Source: Mycobacterium sp. AZCC_0083
Lineage (GTDB): Bacteria > Actinomycetota > Actinomycetes > Mycobacteriales > Mycobacteriaceae
Length of the DNA: 64,000 nt
Assembly: GCF_014202335.1 (NCBI RefSeq)
Contig: NZ_JACHGP010000012.1
Coordinates: forward strand, 1-64,000
Direction of reading: 5' to 3'
Positions 31,860 through 40,612 of this stretch are shown here, piece by piece. Every line of letters starts with the position of its first letter. Positions within the stretch are counted from its first letter, which is position 1. A model generated the notes under the pieces. It saw only the letters and a program-made list of their open reading frames with translations, made no database searches and was not told the origin of the DNA. The translations under genes were made by a program, and so were the position numbers.

Positions 31860-34277
31860 ATGACGATGGCAGAGAGGAAGACCGAACCGACGGCGCCAAG
31901 TGCGCCGGACGTCGAGCTCGTCACGCTGACCATCGACGACCATCAGCTCAGCGTGCCCAAGGGCACCCTGGTGATCCGCGCGGCGGAACTGATGGGCATC
32001 CAGATCCCCCGGTTCTGTGACCACCCACTGCTGGAACCGGTCGGCGCCTGCCGTCAGTGCCTCGTCGAGGTGGAGGGCCAGCGCAAGCCGATGGCATCGT
32101 GCACCATCACGGTCACCCCCGACATGGTCGTCCGGACACAACTGACATCGGAGATCGCCGACAAGGCCCAGCACGGCGTGATGGAACTGCTGCTGATCAA
32201 TCACCCGCTCGACTGTCCGGTGTGCGACAAGGGCGGCGAATGCCCGCTGCAGAACCAGGCGATGTCGAACGGCCAGGCCGACACCCGGTTCGACGACGTC
32301 AAGCGAACCTTCCCCAAGCCGATCAACCTGTCGTCGCAAGTGCTACTCGACAGGGAACGGTGCGTGCTGTGTGCGCGGTGCACGCGATTCTCGAATCAGA
32401 TCGCCGGGGATCCCTTCATCGAACTGCTCGAACGCGGTGCGCTGCAACAGGTTGGCATCGCCACCGATACCCCGTTCGACTCCTACTTCTCCGGGAACAC
32501 CGTTCAGGTCTGCCCGGTGGGAGCGCTGACCGGCACCGCCTACCGGTTCCGGGCGCGCCCGTTCGACCTGGTGTCCTCGCCAAGCGCGTGTGAGCACTGC
32601 GCCTCGGGCTGCGCTCAGCGCACCGATCATCGGCGCGGGAAGGTGCTGCGCCGCTTGGCCGGTGACGATCCCGAGGTCAACGAGGAGTGGAATTGCGACA
32701 AGGGGCGCTGGGCGTTCGCGTACCCCAAACAGGGTGACCGGATCGCCACTCCGCTGGTGCGCGAGGCGGACGGCAACCAGCGCCCCGCGTCGTGGTCGGA
32801 GGCGGTGGCGATCGCCGTGCGCGGGCTCAGCGCGGCGGGCGGCCGCACTGGCGTGCTGGTAGGCGGCCGGGCGACGCTCGAAGACGCCTACGCCTACTCG
32901 AAGTTCACTCGGATCGTCTTGGGTACCAACGACATCGACTTCCGTAGCCGCGCACACTCGGAAGAGGAGGCGCAGTTCCTGGCGGCCGCGGTGGCCGGCC
33001 AGCAGATGTCGGTGACCTACGCCGACCTCGAGGCAGCACCCGCGGTGCTGCTCGCCGGGTTCGAGCCAGAGGAGGAGTCTCCGATCGTCTTCCTTCGGCT
33101 GCGCAAGGCATTCCGCAAGCACGGCCTGAAGGTCACCGCGATCGCGCCGTTCGCCACCCGCGGGCTGACGAAGATGGGCGGCACGCTCATCGCCACCGCG
33201 CCGGGTGGCGAGGCGGCCGCACTCGACGCCCTGCACGTCGACGAGTCGTTGCGGCTACCGGGTGCGGTGATCCTGGTCGGCGAACGGCTGGCGACTGCAA
33301 CGGGCGGCTATTCGGCGGCGCTGCGGCTGGCCCGCGCGACGGGGGCGCGCATCGGCTGGGTGCCGCGGCGCGCAGGCGACCGCGGTGCGCTGGAAGCGGG
33401 TGCGGCACCGAACCTTCTGCCCGGCGGCAGGCCCGTCGACGATCCCGACGCCCGTGCCGAAGTCGCCGCGGCGTGGCACGTCGACGAACTGCCAACCGCG
33501 CAAGGGCGTGATGCATCGAGCATCTTGGAGGCGGCCGCCGACGGCGCGCTGGGCGCACTGCTGATCGGCGGCGTGGAACTCGACGACCTACCCGACCCTG
33601 CGGCGGCACTGGCTGCCCTTGACGGGGCGGGCGCCAAGCCGTTCGTGGTGAGCCTGGAACTGCGTCACAGCGCCGTCACCGACCGCGCGGACGTCGTCTT
33701 CCCCGTCGCCACAGTCACCGAGAAGGCGGGCACGTTCGTGAACTGGGAGGGTCGCTCCCGGCCGTTCGCCCCCGCCCTGCCACCGACTGCTACCTCGGAT
33801 GCGCGGGTGCTCGCCGCGTTGGCCGAGGAGGTCGGCGTCGATCTGGGCCTCGGCGACGCCGCCGCAGTCCGCGACGAACTCGGCAGGCTGGGCACGTGGC
33901 AGGGCCCTCGGGCCGCGGATCCGGACGTAGCCGGGCAGGCGCCTGCCGTCCCTGCTGCCGGTCAGGCCGTTCTGGCCGGTTGGCGAATGCTGTTGGACGC
34001 GGGCCGACTTCAGGACGGCGAGCCGCACCTTGCCGGCACGGCGCGGCCTTCGGTCGTCCGGCTGTCCCCGGCCACCGCCGCCGAGATCGGGGTGAGCGAC
34101 GACGATCGGGTGACCGTCGGCAGTGGACATGGCGAAGTCACCTTGCCGCTGGAGATCACCGAAATGCCCGACCGCGTGGTCTGGCTGCCGCTGAACTCGC
34201 ACGGGTCGACGGTGGCCGCAACGCTGCGGGTCTCCGTCGGCACCGTCGTCGACGTTCGAGGAGGTGACCAGAAGTGA
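31860..34277 (+). CDS. nuoG: NADH-quinone oxidoreductase subunit G
   Basis: An 805-residue subunit with several iron-sulfur clusters. The N-terminal ferredoxin-like domain has IPRFCDHPLLEPVGACRQCLVEV, then the His/Cys cluster segment HPLDCPVCDKGGECPLQ and the cysteine cluster RCVLCARCTRFSNQI. A molybdopterin-oxidoreductase-type domain (from about SACEHCASGCAQR) follows, without molybdenum function expected. ATG 31860 is used; ATG 31866 is equally possible. The stop overlaps the nuoH start (GTGA). Confidence 0.96.
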   Translation: MTMAERKTEPTAPSAPDVELVTLTIDDHQLSVPKGTLVIRAAELMGIQIPRFCDHPLLEPVGACRQCLVEVEGQRKPMASCTITVTPDMVVRTQLTSEIADKAQHGVMELLLINHPLDCPVCDKGGECPLQNQAMSNGQADTRFDDVKRTFPKPINLSSQVLLDRERCVLCARCTRFSNQIAGDPFIELLERGALQQVGIATDTPFDSYFSGNTVQVCPVGALTGTAYRFRARPFDLVSSPSACEHCASGCAQRTDHRRGKVLRRLAGDDPEVNEEWNCDKGRWAFAYPKQGDRIATPLVREADGNQRPASWSEAVAIAVRGLSAAGGRTGVLVGGRATLEDAYAYSKFTRIVLGTNDIDFRSRAHSEEEAQFLAAAVAGQQMSVTYADLEAAPAVLLAGFEPEEESPIVFLRLRKAFRKHGLKVTAIAPFATRGLTKMGGTLIATAPGGEAAALDALHVDESLRLPGAVILVGERLATATGGYSAALRLARATGARIGWVPRRAGDRGALEAGAAPNLLPGGRPVDDPDARAEVAAAWHVDELPTAQGRDASSILEAAADGALGALLIGGVELDDLPDPAAALAALDGAGAKPFVVSLELRHSAVTDRADVVFPVATVTEKAGTFVNWEGRSRPFAPALPPTATSDARVLAALAEEVGVDLGLGDAAAVRDELGRLGTWQGPRAADPDVAGQAPAVPAAGQAVLAGWRMLLDAGRLQDGEPHLAGTARPSVVRLSPATAAEIGVSDDDRVTVGSGHGEVTLPLEITEMPDRVVWLPLNSHGSTVAATLRVSVGTVVDVRGGDQK

Positions 34278-35497
34278 CCTATCCGGATCTGACCTCATTC
34301 GGCCACGACCCGTGGTGGCTGACGCTGGCGAAGGCGTTGGGCATCTTCGTGTTCCTCTTACTGACCGTGTTGGTGGCGATCCTCGCCGAACGCAAAGTGC
34401 TCGGCTGGATGCAGTACCGCCCTGGGCCCAACCGGGTCGGACCGTGGGGGCTGCTGCAGAGCCTGGCCGACGGAATCAAGTTGGCGCTCAAGGAAGGCCT
34501 CATCCCGGCAGGCGTCGAGAAGCCGGTCTACCTGCTGGCGCCGATCATCTCGGTGATCCCCGCCATCATGGCCTTCGCCGTGATCCCGATGGGCGGCATG
34601 GTCAGCGTGTTCGGCCACCAGACTCCACTGCAACTGACCGATCTTCCGGTCGCCGTGCTGTACGTGCTCGCGGTCACGTCGATCGGCGTGTACGGAATCG
34701 TGTTGGCCGGCTGGGCATCCGGCTCCACCTACCCCCTGCTTGGCGGGCTGCGCTCCAGTGCGCAGGTGATCTCCTACGAGATCGCCATGGCCCTGAGCTT
34801 CGCCGCGGTGTTCCTGTACTCGGGCACCATGTCGACGTCGGAGATCATCGCCAAACAGCAGCACGTCTGGTACGTCGTCCTGCTGCTGCCGTCGTTTCTG
34901 ATCTACGTGACGTCCATGGTCGGGGAAACCAACAGGGCGCCATTCGATCTCCCCGAGGCCGAGGGCGAACTGGTCGGTGGCTTCCACACCGAATATTCGT
35001 CGCTGGGCTTCGCGATCTTCATGCTCGCGGAGTACGTGAACATGACCACGGTGTCGGCGCTGGCCACCACGTTGTTCCTCGGCGGTTGGCAGGCGCCGTG
35101 GCCGTTGAGCCTCTGGGACGGCTTCAACACCGGGTGGTGGCCGCTGCTGTGGTTCATCGCCAAGGTGTGGGGATTCCTGTTCCTCTTCATGTGGCTGCGC
35201 GCCACCCTGCCCCGTCTGCGCTACGACCAATTCATGGCACTGGGCTGGAAGGTCCTGATTCCCATATCACTTGGTTGGATCATGACCGTCGCGATCGTGC
35301 GCACATTCGAGGTCAAGGGTCACGAAGGCTGGGCGGTCCTGCTCAGCACGATCGGCGCCTTCGTGGCCGTGATCCTGCTCGCCTACATGTGGCGGACCCT
35401 ACGACGCAGGCGCGTCCCCATCGACGTCATACCCGCCGCCGACTCGGGCGCCTTCCCGATCCCTCCGATCCCCGAGAAGGAGCCCACACGTGCCTAA
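34274..35497 (+). CDS. nuoH: NADH-quinone oxidoreductase subunit H
   Basis: A 407-residue membrane subunit with about eight helices that joins the peripheral arm to the proton-pumping arm and forms the floor of the quinone chamber. Characteristic segments are ERKVLGWMQYRPGPNRVGPWG after helix 1 and GETNRAPFDLPEAEGELVGGFHTEY, the conserved acidic loop near the quinone channel. The final 40 residues are a hydrophilic tail typical of actinobacteria. Confidence 0.97.
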   Translation: MTYPDLTSFGHDPWWLTLAKALGIFVFLLLTVLVAILAERKVLGWMQYRPGPNRVGPWGLLQSLADGIKLALKEGLIPAGVEKPVYLLAPIISVIPAIMAFAVIPMGGMVSVFGHQTPLQLTDLPVAVLYVLAVTSIGVYGIVLAGWASGSTYPLLGGLRSSAQVISYEIAMALSFAAVFLYSGTMSTSEIIAKQQHVWYVVLLLPSFLIYVTSMVGETNRAPFDLPEAEGELVGGFHTEYSSLGFAIFMLAEYVNMTTVSALATTLFLGGWQAPWPLSLWDGFNTGWWPLLWFIAKVWGFLFLFMWLRATLPRLRYDQFMALGWKVLIPISLGWIMTVAIVRTFEVKGHEGWAVLLSTIGAFVAVILLAYMWRTLRRRRVPIDVIPAADSGAFPIPPIPEKEPTRA

Positions 35498-36044
35498 TTT
35501 CATCGACGCCTTAGCCGGTTTCGGCGTGACGTTCAAGACGATGTTCAAGAAGCGCGTCACCGAGGAGTATCCGGAGAAGCCAGGCGCGGTCGCGCCCCGG
35601 TACCACGGTCGTCACCAACTCAACAGGTACGACGACGGCCTGGAGAAGTGCATCGGCTGCGAGCTCTGCGCGTGGGCCTGCCCCGCGGACGCCATCTTCG
35701 TCGAGGGCGCCGACAACACCGAGGAGGAGCGATTCTCGCCCGGTGAGCGATACGGCCAGGTCTACCAAATCAATTACCTGCGCTGCATCGGGTGCGGGTT
35801 GTGCATCGAGGCGTGCCCCACCCGGGCGTTGACCATGACCAACGACTACGAGATGGCCGACGACAACCGCTCCGATCTCATCTATGGCAAGGACAAACTC
35901 CTCGCGCCCTTGCTGCAGAACATGCTGGCGCCCCCGCATGCCATGGCCGAGGGCAGTACCGACGAGGACTACTACCGCGGCAACATCACCGCCGACGGTT
36001 TGGCCGGGCCCATGGAAAAGACCCCTAAGGAAACGCTGAAATGA
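35490..36044 (+). CDS. nuoI: NADH-quinone oxidoreductase subunit I
   Basis: A 184-residue peripheral subunit carrying two [4Fe-4S] clusters (N6a, N6b). The two ferredoxin motifs are CIGCELCAWACPADAIF and CIGCGLCIEACPTRALT. The GTG start at 35490 overlaps the end of nuoH by 8 bp. The C-terminal 30 residues are variable. Electrons pass from NuoG through this protein to NuoB. Confidence 0.97.
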   Translation: MPNFIDALAGFGVTFKTMFKKRVTEEYPEKPGAVAPRYHGRHQLNRYDDGLEKCIGCELCAWACPADAIFVEGADNTEEERFSPGERYGQVYQINYLRCIGCGLCIEACPTRALTMTNDYEMADDNRSDLIYGKDKLLAPLLQNMLAPPHAMAEGSTDEDYYRGNITADGLAGPMEKTPKETLK

Positions 36045-36823
36045 CAGCCGATTTCGCGGTGCTGGCCGCCGAGACCGCGTACCGGACATCGACGGCCGAA
36101 GAGGTGACGTTCTGGGTGCTCGCCGTACTCGCCGTTCTCGGCGCGCTCGCGCTGGTAGCCGCACCCAAGGCGGTCTACTCCGCGGTCTTCCTGGCAGTGG
36201 TGATGATCATCCTCGCCATGCTGTACATCGCGCAGGACGCACTGTTCCTAGGCATCGTGCAGGTGGTGGTCTACACCGGCGCGGTGATGATGCTGTTCCT
36301 GTTCGTCCTGATGCTGATCGGGGTGGACTCGGCGGACTCCCTGGTGGAAACCATTCGCGGACAACGCATCGCCGCCTGCGTTGCGGGTGCCGCGTTCGGC
36401 ATCCTGCTCATCGGTGGCATCGGCAACGTGTCGGTCGCAGGCTTCTCCGGGCTGACCGAGGCGAACAGCGGCGGCAACGTGGAGGGTCTGGCGGCACTGA
36501 TCTTCACCCGCTACCTGTGGGCGTTCGAACTGACCAGCGCGCTGCTGATCACTGCCGCCCTCGGCGCGATGCTGCTGGCCCACCGGGAGCGCTTCGACCG
36601 CCGAAAGACCCAGCGGGAACTTGCGATCGAGCGATTTGCCCCCGGCGGGCACCCGACGCCGAGACCCAGCCCCGGCGTCTACGCCAGGCACAACGCCGTC
36701 GACATGGCGGCCCGACTTCCCGACGGCTCCGACGCCAACGATTCGGTGAGCGCGATCCTGCCGCACCGCAGCATGCGCGAGGAGTCATCGTCGAACGGCA
36801 CGGCCAAGAACGGAGCCAGATGA
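36041..36823 (+). CDS. nuoJ: NADH-quinone oxidoreductase subunit J
   Basis: A 260-residue membrane subunit with five helices (VTFWVLAVLAVLGALALVAAP, then AVFLAVVMIILAMLYIAQDA and others). The helix-3 segment FLGIVQVVVYTGAVMMLFLFVLMLIG contains the conserved pi-bulge region that couples quinone chemistry to proton movement. A hydrophilic C-terminal tail of about 80 residues is longer than in E. coli, as usual in mycobacteria. Overlaps nuoI and nuoK by 4 bp each. Confidence 0.96.
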   Translation: MTADFAVLAAETAYRTSTAEEVTFWVLAVLAVLGALALVAAPKAVYSAVFLAVVMIILAMLYIAQDALFLGIVQVVVYTGAVMMLFLFVLMLIGVDSADSLVETIRGQRIAACVAGAAFGILLIGGIGNVSVAGFSGLTEANSGGNVEGLAALIFTRYLWAFELTSALLITAALGAMLLAHRERFDRRKTQRELAIERFAPGGHPTPRPSPGVYARHNAVDMAARLPDGSDANDSVSAILPHRSMREESSSNGTAKNGAR

Positions 36824-37119
36824 ATCCCGACAACTACCTGTATCTGTCGGCTGCGCTGTTCACCATCGGCGCCGCCGGAGTGCTGTTGCGGCGCAACGCC
36901 ATCGTGATGTTCATGTGCGTCGAGTTGATGCTCAACGCCGCCAACCTGGCGTTCGTCGCGTTCTCCCGCATGCACGGCCACCTCGACGGTCAGGTGGTGG
37001 CGTTCTTCACCATGGTCGTCGCCGCGTGCGAGGTGGTGGTCGGTCTTGCCATCATCATGACCATCTTCCGAGCCAGGCGATCGGCGTCGGTCGATGCGGC
37101 CAGCCTGCTGAAGCACTGA
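36820..37119 (+). CDS. nuoK: NADH-quinone oxidoreductase subunit K
   Basis: A 99-residue membrane subunit with three helices. The membrane glutamates used in proton transfer are present in MFMCVELMLNAANLAFVAF (helix 2) and AACEVVVGLAIIMTIF (helix 3). Size and sequence are standard. Its TGA shares a base with the nuoL ATG. Confidence 0.97.
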   Translation: MNPDNYLYLSAALFTIGAAGVLLRRNAIVMFMCVELMLNAANLAFVAFSRMHGHLDGQVVAFFTMVVAACEVVVGLAIIMTIFRARRSASVDAASLLKH

Positions 37120-39065
37120 TGGGCACGATTCCGGTGTGGCTGCTCATCCTGCTCCCGCTCGCGGGTGCGGCGGTCCTGCTGCTCGGCGGTCGGGCCACCG
37201 ATGCGTGGGGTCACCTGCTGGGGTGCGCGACCGCGCTGGCCTCCTTCGTCGTCGGTCTGGTGCTGTTCGTCGACCTGCTCAACCGAACCGTCGACGACAG
37301 GACGATTCACGAACGGCTGTTCTCGTGGGTCCCGGTGGCGGGACTCCAGGTCGACTTCGGCCTTCAACTGGACCAGCTGTCCGTCTGCTTCGTGCTGTTG
37401 ATCACCGGTGTCGGTTCGCTGATCCATCTGTACTCGGTCGGCTACATGGCCGACGATCCCGACCGCAGAAGGTTCTTCGGCTACCTGAACCTGTTCGTCG
37501 CGGCGATGTTGCTTCTGGTGCTAGCCGACAACTATCTCGGGCTCTACGTCGGCTGGGAGGGCGTCGGCCTGGCGTCGTACCTGCTGATCGGCTTCTGGTC
37601 GCACAAGCCATCGGCCGCGACCGCGGCGAAGAAGGCCTTCGTGGTCAACCGAGTCGGTGACATCGGCCTCGCGCTCGCGCTGATGGTGATGTTCGCAAAC
37701 GTCGGCACCGTGTCCTACGCGGGAGTCTTCGGTGCCGCCGACGAGATGTCTTCGGGCACACTCACCGCGATCGGATTGCTCCTGCTGCTCGCCGCGTGCG
37801 GCAAGTCCGCGCAGGTGCCGCTGCAGTCCTGGCTCGGCGACGCGATGGAGGGCCCCACCCCGGTGTCGGCGCTGATCCACGCGGCGACCATGGTCACCGC
37901 GGGCGTCTACCTGATCGTGCGGTCCGGGCCGGTGTACGACCTGGCCCCCAATGCCAGGGTCGGCGTCGTCATCGTGGGTGCGGTCACCTTGTTGTTCGGC
38001 GCGGTGATCGGGTGCGCGAAGGACGACATCAAGAAGGCCCTCGCCGCTTCCACCATGTCGCAGATCGGGTACATGGTGCTGGCCGCCGGGCTGGGACCGG
38101 CCGGCTACGCCATAGCGATCATGCACCTGCTCACCCACGGATTCTTCAAGGCCGGACTGTTCCTCGGCGCCGGTTCGGTGATGCACGGCATGAACGACGA
38201 AACCGACATGCGCAGGTACGGCGGGCTGCGCACCTACATGCCGATCACGTTCGTGACGTTCGGGCTCGGCTACCTCGCGATCATCGGCGTGCCACCGTTC
38301 GCGGGCTTCTTCTCCAAGGACGCCATCATCGAAACCGCGTTCGCCGCAGGCGGAGTCCGTGGGCTGCTGCTTGGCGGCGCGGCCCTGCTCGGCGCAGGCA
38401 TCACCGCGTTCTACATGACGCGGGTGATGCTGATGACGTTCTTCGGGGAGAAGCGTTGGGCGGCCCGGGCGAGCGAAGCGACGGGGGAAATGACCCGGGC
38501 GAGCGAAGCGACGGGAGAGATGACGGAGCCGCCGCATCCGCACGAATCCCCGCGCAGCATGACGTGGCCGATGATCGTGCTGGCCGTGGGATCGGTAGGC
38601 GCCGGTGGCCTGCTCGCCATCGGCGGCACCCTCGAGCACTGGCTCGAACCGGTCGTTGGCGCTCGCGTTGCCGAACACTCGGTGCCGGTGTGGGTCATGA
38701 CGACCATTACGCTGGCGGTGGTCGCCATCGGTGTCGGCATCGCCTACCGGATGTACGCGACCCGCCCGATACCCGAGACCGCGCCCGACGGGTCCGCGCT
38801 CACCGTGGCGGCCCGCAACGATCTCTACGGCGACGCGTTCAACGAGGACGTCCTGATGCGACCGGGTCAGCTGCTCACCGCTGGCCTTGTCGAGATCGAC
38901 GACGACGCCGTCGACGGAGCATCACGGGGGCTGGCCGCGCTGATCAGGGACGCGTCGGAACGGTTGCGGCAGTTTCAAACTGGGTTCGCCCGCTCCTATG
39001 CCCTTTCGATGCTCGGCGGCGCCGCGCTGTTGATCGCGGCGGTCCTGGTAACGAGGGTCTGGTGA
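37119..39065 (+). CDS. nuoL: NADH-quinone oxidoreductase subunit L
   Basis: A 648-residue antiporter-like proton-pumping subunit. The key region YVGWEGVGLASYLLIGFW (helix 5 glutamate) and the AAKKAFVVNRVGDIG and LIHAATMVTAGVYLIVRSGP segments are intact, and the long C-terminal lateral helix region is present. Unusually, a hydrophilic insertion of about 20 residues after MTFFGEKRW consists of two tandem RASEATGEMT units encoded by the duplicated 30-bp repeat at 38464-38523. The insertion falls in a loop between helices, so function is probably kept. Confidence 0.95.
   Translation: MGTIPVWLLILLPLAGAAVLLLGGRATDAWGHLLGCATALASFVVGLVLFVDLLNRTVDDRTIHERLFSWVPVAGLQVDFGLQLDQLSVCFVLLITGVGSLIHLYSVGYMADDPDRRRFFGYLNLFVAAMLLLVLADNYLGLYVGWEGVGLASYLLIGFWSHKPSAATAAKKAFVVNRVGDIGLALALMVMFANVGTVSYAGVFGAADEMSSGTLTAIGLLLLLAACGKSAQVPLQSWLGDAMEGPTPVSALIHAATMVTAGVYLIVRSGPVYDLAPNARVGVVIVGAVTLLFGAVIGCAKDDIKKALAASTMSQIGYMVLAAGLGPAGYAIAIMHLLTHGFFKAGLFLGAGSVMHGMNDETDMRRYGGLRTYMPITFVTFGLGYLAIIGVPPFAGFFSKDAIIETAFAAGGVRGLLLGGAALLGAGITAFYMTRVMLMTFFGEKRWAARASEATGEMTRASEATGEMTEPPHPHESPRSMTWPMIVLAVGSVGAGGLLAIGGTLEHWLEPVVGARVAEHSVPVWVMTTITLAVVAIGVGIAYRMYATRPIPETAPDGSALTVAARNDLYGDAFNEDVLMRPGQLLTAGLVEIDDDAVDGASRGLAALIRDASERLRQFQTGFARSYALSMLGGAALLIAAVLVTRVW
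38464..38523 (+). repeat. tandem pair of 30-bp dispersed repeat units inside nuoL
   Basis: Two head-to-tail units, each starting CCCGGGCGAGCGAAGCGACG, differ at only two positions. They are in frame and give RASEATGEMT twice. The core AGCGAAGCGACGGG recurs at 23196-23221 and 58691-58716, and with CCCGGG at 24062 and 46324. Confidence 0.85.
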
Positions 39066-40612
39066 CCGGCATGCCGTGGTTGACCGTGCTCTGGGCCATC
39101 CCGATGGCAGGGGCAGCATTGGTGATCCTGCTGCCCGCCGGCGCGCGGCACCTCGCGAAGTATCTCGCCCTTGGCCTCTCGGTGGCCGTGCTCGCCATCA
39201 CCGTGGGACTCGCGGTCGAATTCGATCCCGCCGGAGCGCAGTACCAGTTCGTCGAGGACCGCCAATGGATCCCGTCGTTCGGCACCGGGTACATCCTCGG
39301 CCTCGACGGCATCGCCCTGGCTCTGGTGGTCCTGACCGCCGTGCTGGTGCCAATCCTGATGATCGCCGGCTGGAACGACGGCGGCGACCAACCGCGTTCC
39401 ACGCACACCTACCTGGCGCTGACGCTCGCCGTCGAAGGCATGGTGCTGATCTCGCTGGTCGCGCTCGACGTACTGCTGTTCTACGTGTTCTTCGAAGCCA
39501 TGCTCATCCCGTTGTACTTCCTCATCGGTGGCTTCGGGGGCGAGAACCGCAGCAAGGCGGCGGTGAAGTTCTTGCTGTACAACCTGTTCGGCGGGCTCAT
39601 CATGCTGGCCGCCGTGATCGGACTGTACGTTGCGACCGCCAACAGCGCCACGTTCGACGCGGGCACGTTCGACTTCAGGGCGATCGTCGCCGCGGTCGCG
39701 AACGGCCAACTCGGCATCAACCCCGCAGTGCTCAACGCGCTGTTCCTCGGTTTCATGTTCGCGTTCGCGGTCAAGGCCCCGCTGTGGCCGTTCCACCGCT
39801 GGCTGCCCGATGCCGCCGTGGAGTCGACTCCCGCGACAGCGGTGTTGATGATGGCCGTCGTCGACAAGGTCGGCACGTTCGGCATGCTGCGCTATTGCCT
39901 GCAGTTGTTCCCCGACGCCTCGATGACGTTCCGCCCGTTGATCATCACGCTCGCGGTGATCGGCATCGTCTACGGTGCGATCGTGGCGATCGGCCAGACC
40001 GACGTCATGCGCCTCATCGCGTATACGTCGATCTCGCACTTCGGGTTCATCATCCTTGGCATCTTCGTGATGACCAGCCAAGGCCAGTCCGGGGCGACGC
40101 TCTACATGGTCAATCACGGCATCTCCACGGCGGCACTGTTCCTGATCGCCGGATTCCTGGTGTCCCGCAGGGGAAGCCGGGCCATCGCCGACTTCGGCGG
40201 TGTGCAGAAGGTCGCGCCGATCCTGGCTGGCACGTTCCTGGTCGCCGGCCTCGCCACCCTGTCGCTGCCGGGTCTCGCGCCGTTCATCAGCGAGTTCCTG
40301 GTGCTCATCGGCACCTTTACCCGCTATCCCGCATTCGCGGTGTTCGCGGCGAGTGCCCTGGTGCTGTCGGCCATCTACATCCTGTGGGCCTATCAGCGGA
40401 TGATGACGGGGCCGGTCAAGAGCGGCAACGAGAAGCTGAGTGATCTGGTGCCCCGCGAGCTCGTCGCGGTGGTGCCACTGATCGCGATCCTGCTGGTGTT
40501 GGGGATATACCCGAAGCCCGCGCTCGACCTGATCAACCCGGCCGTGAGCCACACGTTGACCACCATCGACCAACAGGACCCCGCGCCGCGGGTGGCGGAG
40601 GCACCGAAATGA
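39062..40612 (+). CDS. nuoM: NADH-quinone oxidoreductase subunit M
   Basis: A 516-residue antiporter-like membrane subunit with about 14 helices. The conserved glutamate of helix 5 is in FYVFFEAMLIPLYFLIG, and KAPLWPFHRWLPDAAVESTP with its lysine and histidine is intact. The GTG at 39062 overlaps the nuoL stop by 4 bp; an ATG at 39071 would shorten it by three residues. Overlaps nuoN by 4 bp. Confidence 0.96.
   Translation: MTGMPWLTVLWAIPMAGAALVILLPAGARHLAKYLALGLSVAVLAITVGLAVEFDPAGAQYQFVEDRQWIPSFGTGYILGLDGIALALVVLTAVLVPILMIAGWNDGGDQPRSTHTYLALTLAVEGMVLISLVALDVLLFYVFFEAMLIPLYFLIGGFGGENRSKAAVKFLLYNLFGGLIMLAAVIGLYVATANSATFDAGTFDFRAIVAAVANGQLGINPAVLNALFLGFMFAFAVKAPLWPFHRWLPDAAVESTPATAVLMMAVVDKVGTFGMLRYCLQLFPDASMTFRPLIITLAVIGIVYGAIVAIGQTDVMRLIAYTSISHFGFIILGIFVMTSQGQSGATLYMVNHGISTAALFLIAGFLVSRRGSRAIADFGGVQKVAPILAGTFLVAGLATLSLPGLAPFISEFLVLIGTFTRYPAFAVFAASALVLSAIYILWAYQRMMTGPVKSGNEKLSDLVPRELVAVVPLIAILLVLGIYPKPALDLINPAVSHTLTTIDQQDPAPRVAEAPK

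Noticed and set aside
30240..32339. 699-codon minus-strand frame opposite nuoE-nuoG
   Set aside because: Shadow of three well-conserved complex I genes; no start signal and no recognisable domain.
36915..37118. Upstream extension of nuoL into nuoK
   Set aside because: It reads nuoK out of frame; NuoL families begin at the ATG at 37119 with a hydrophobic first helix.
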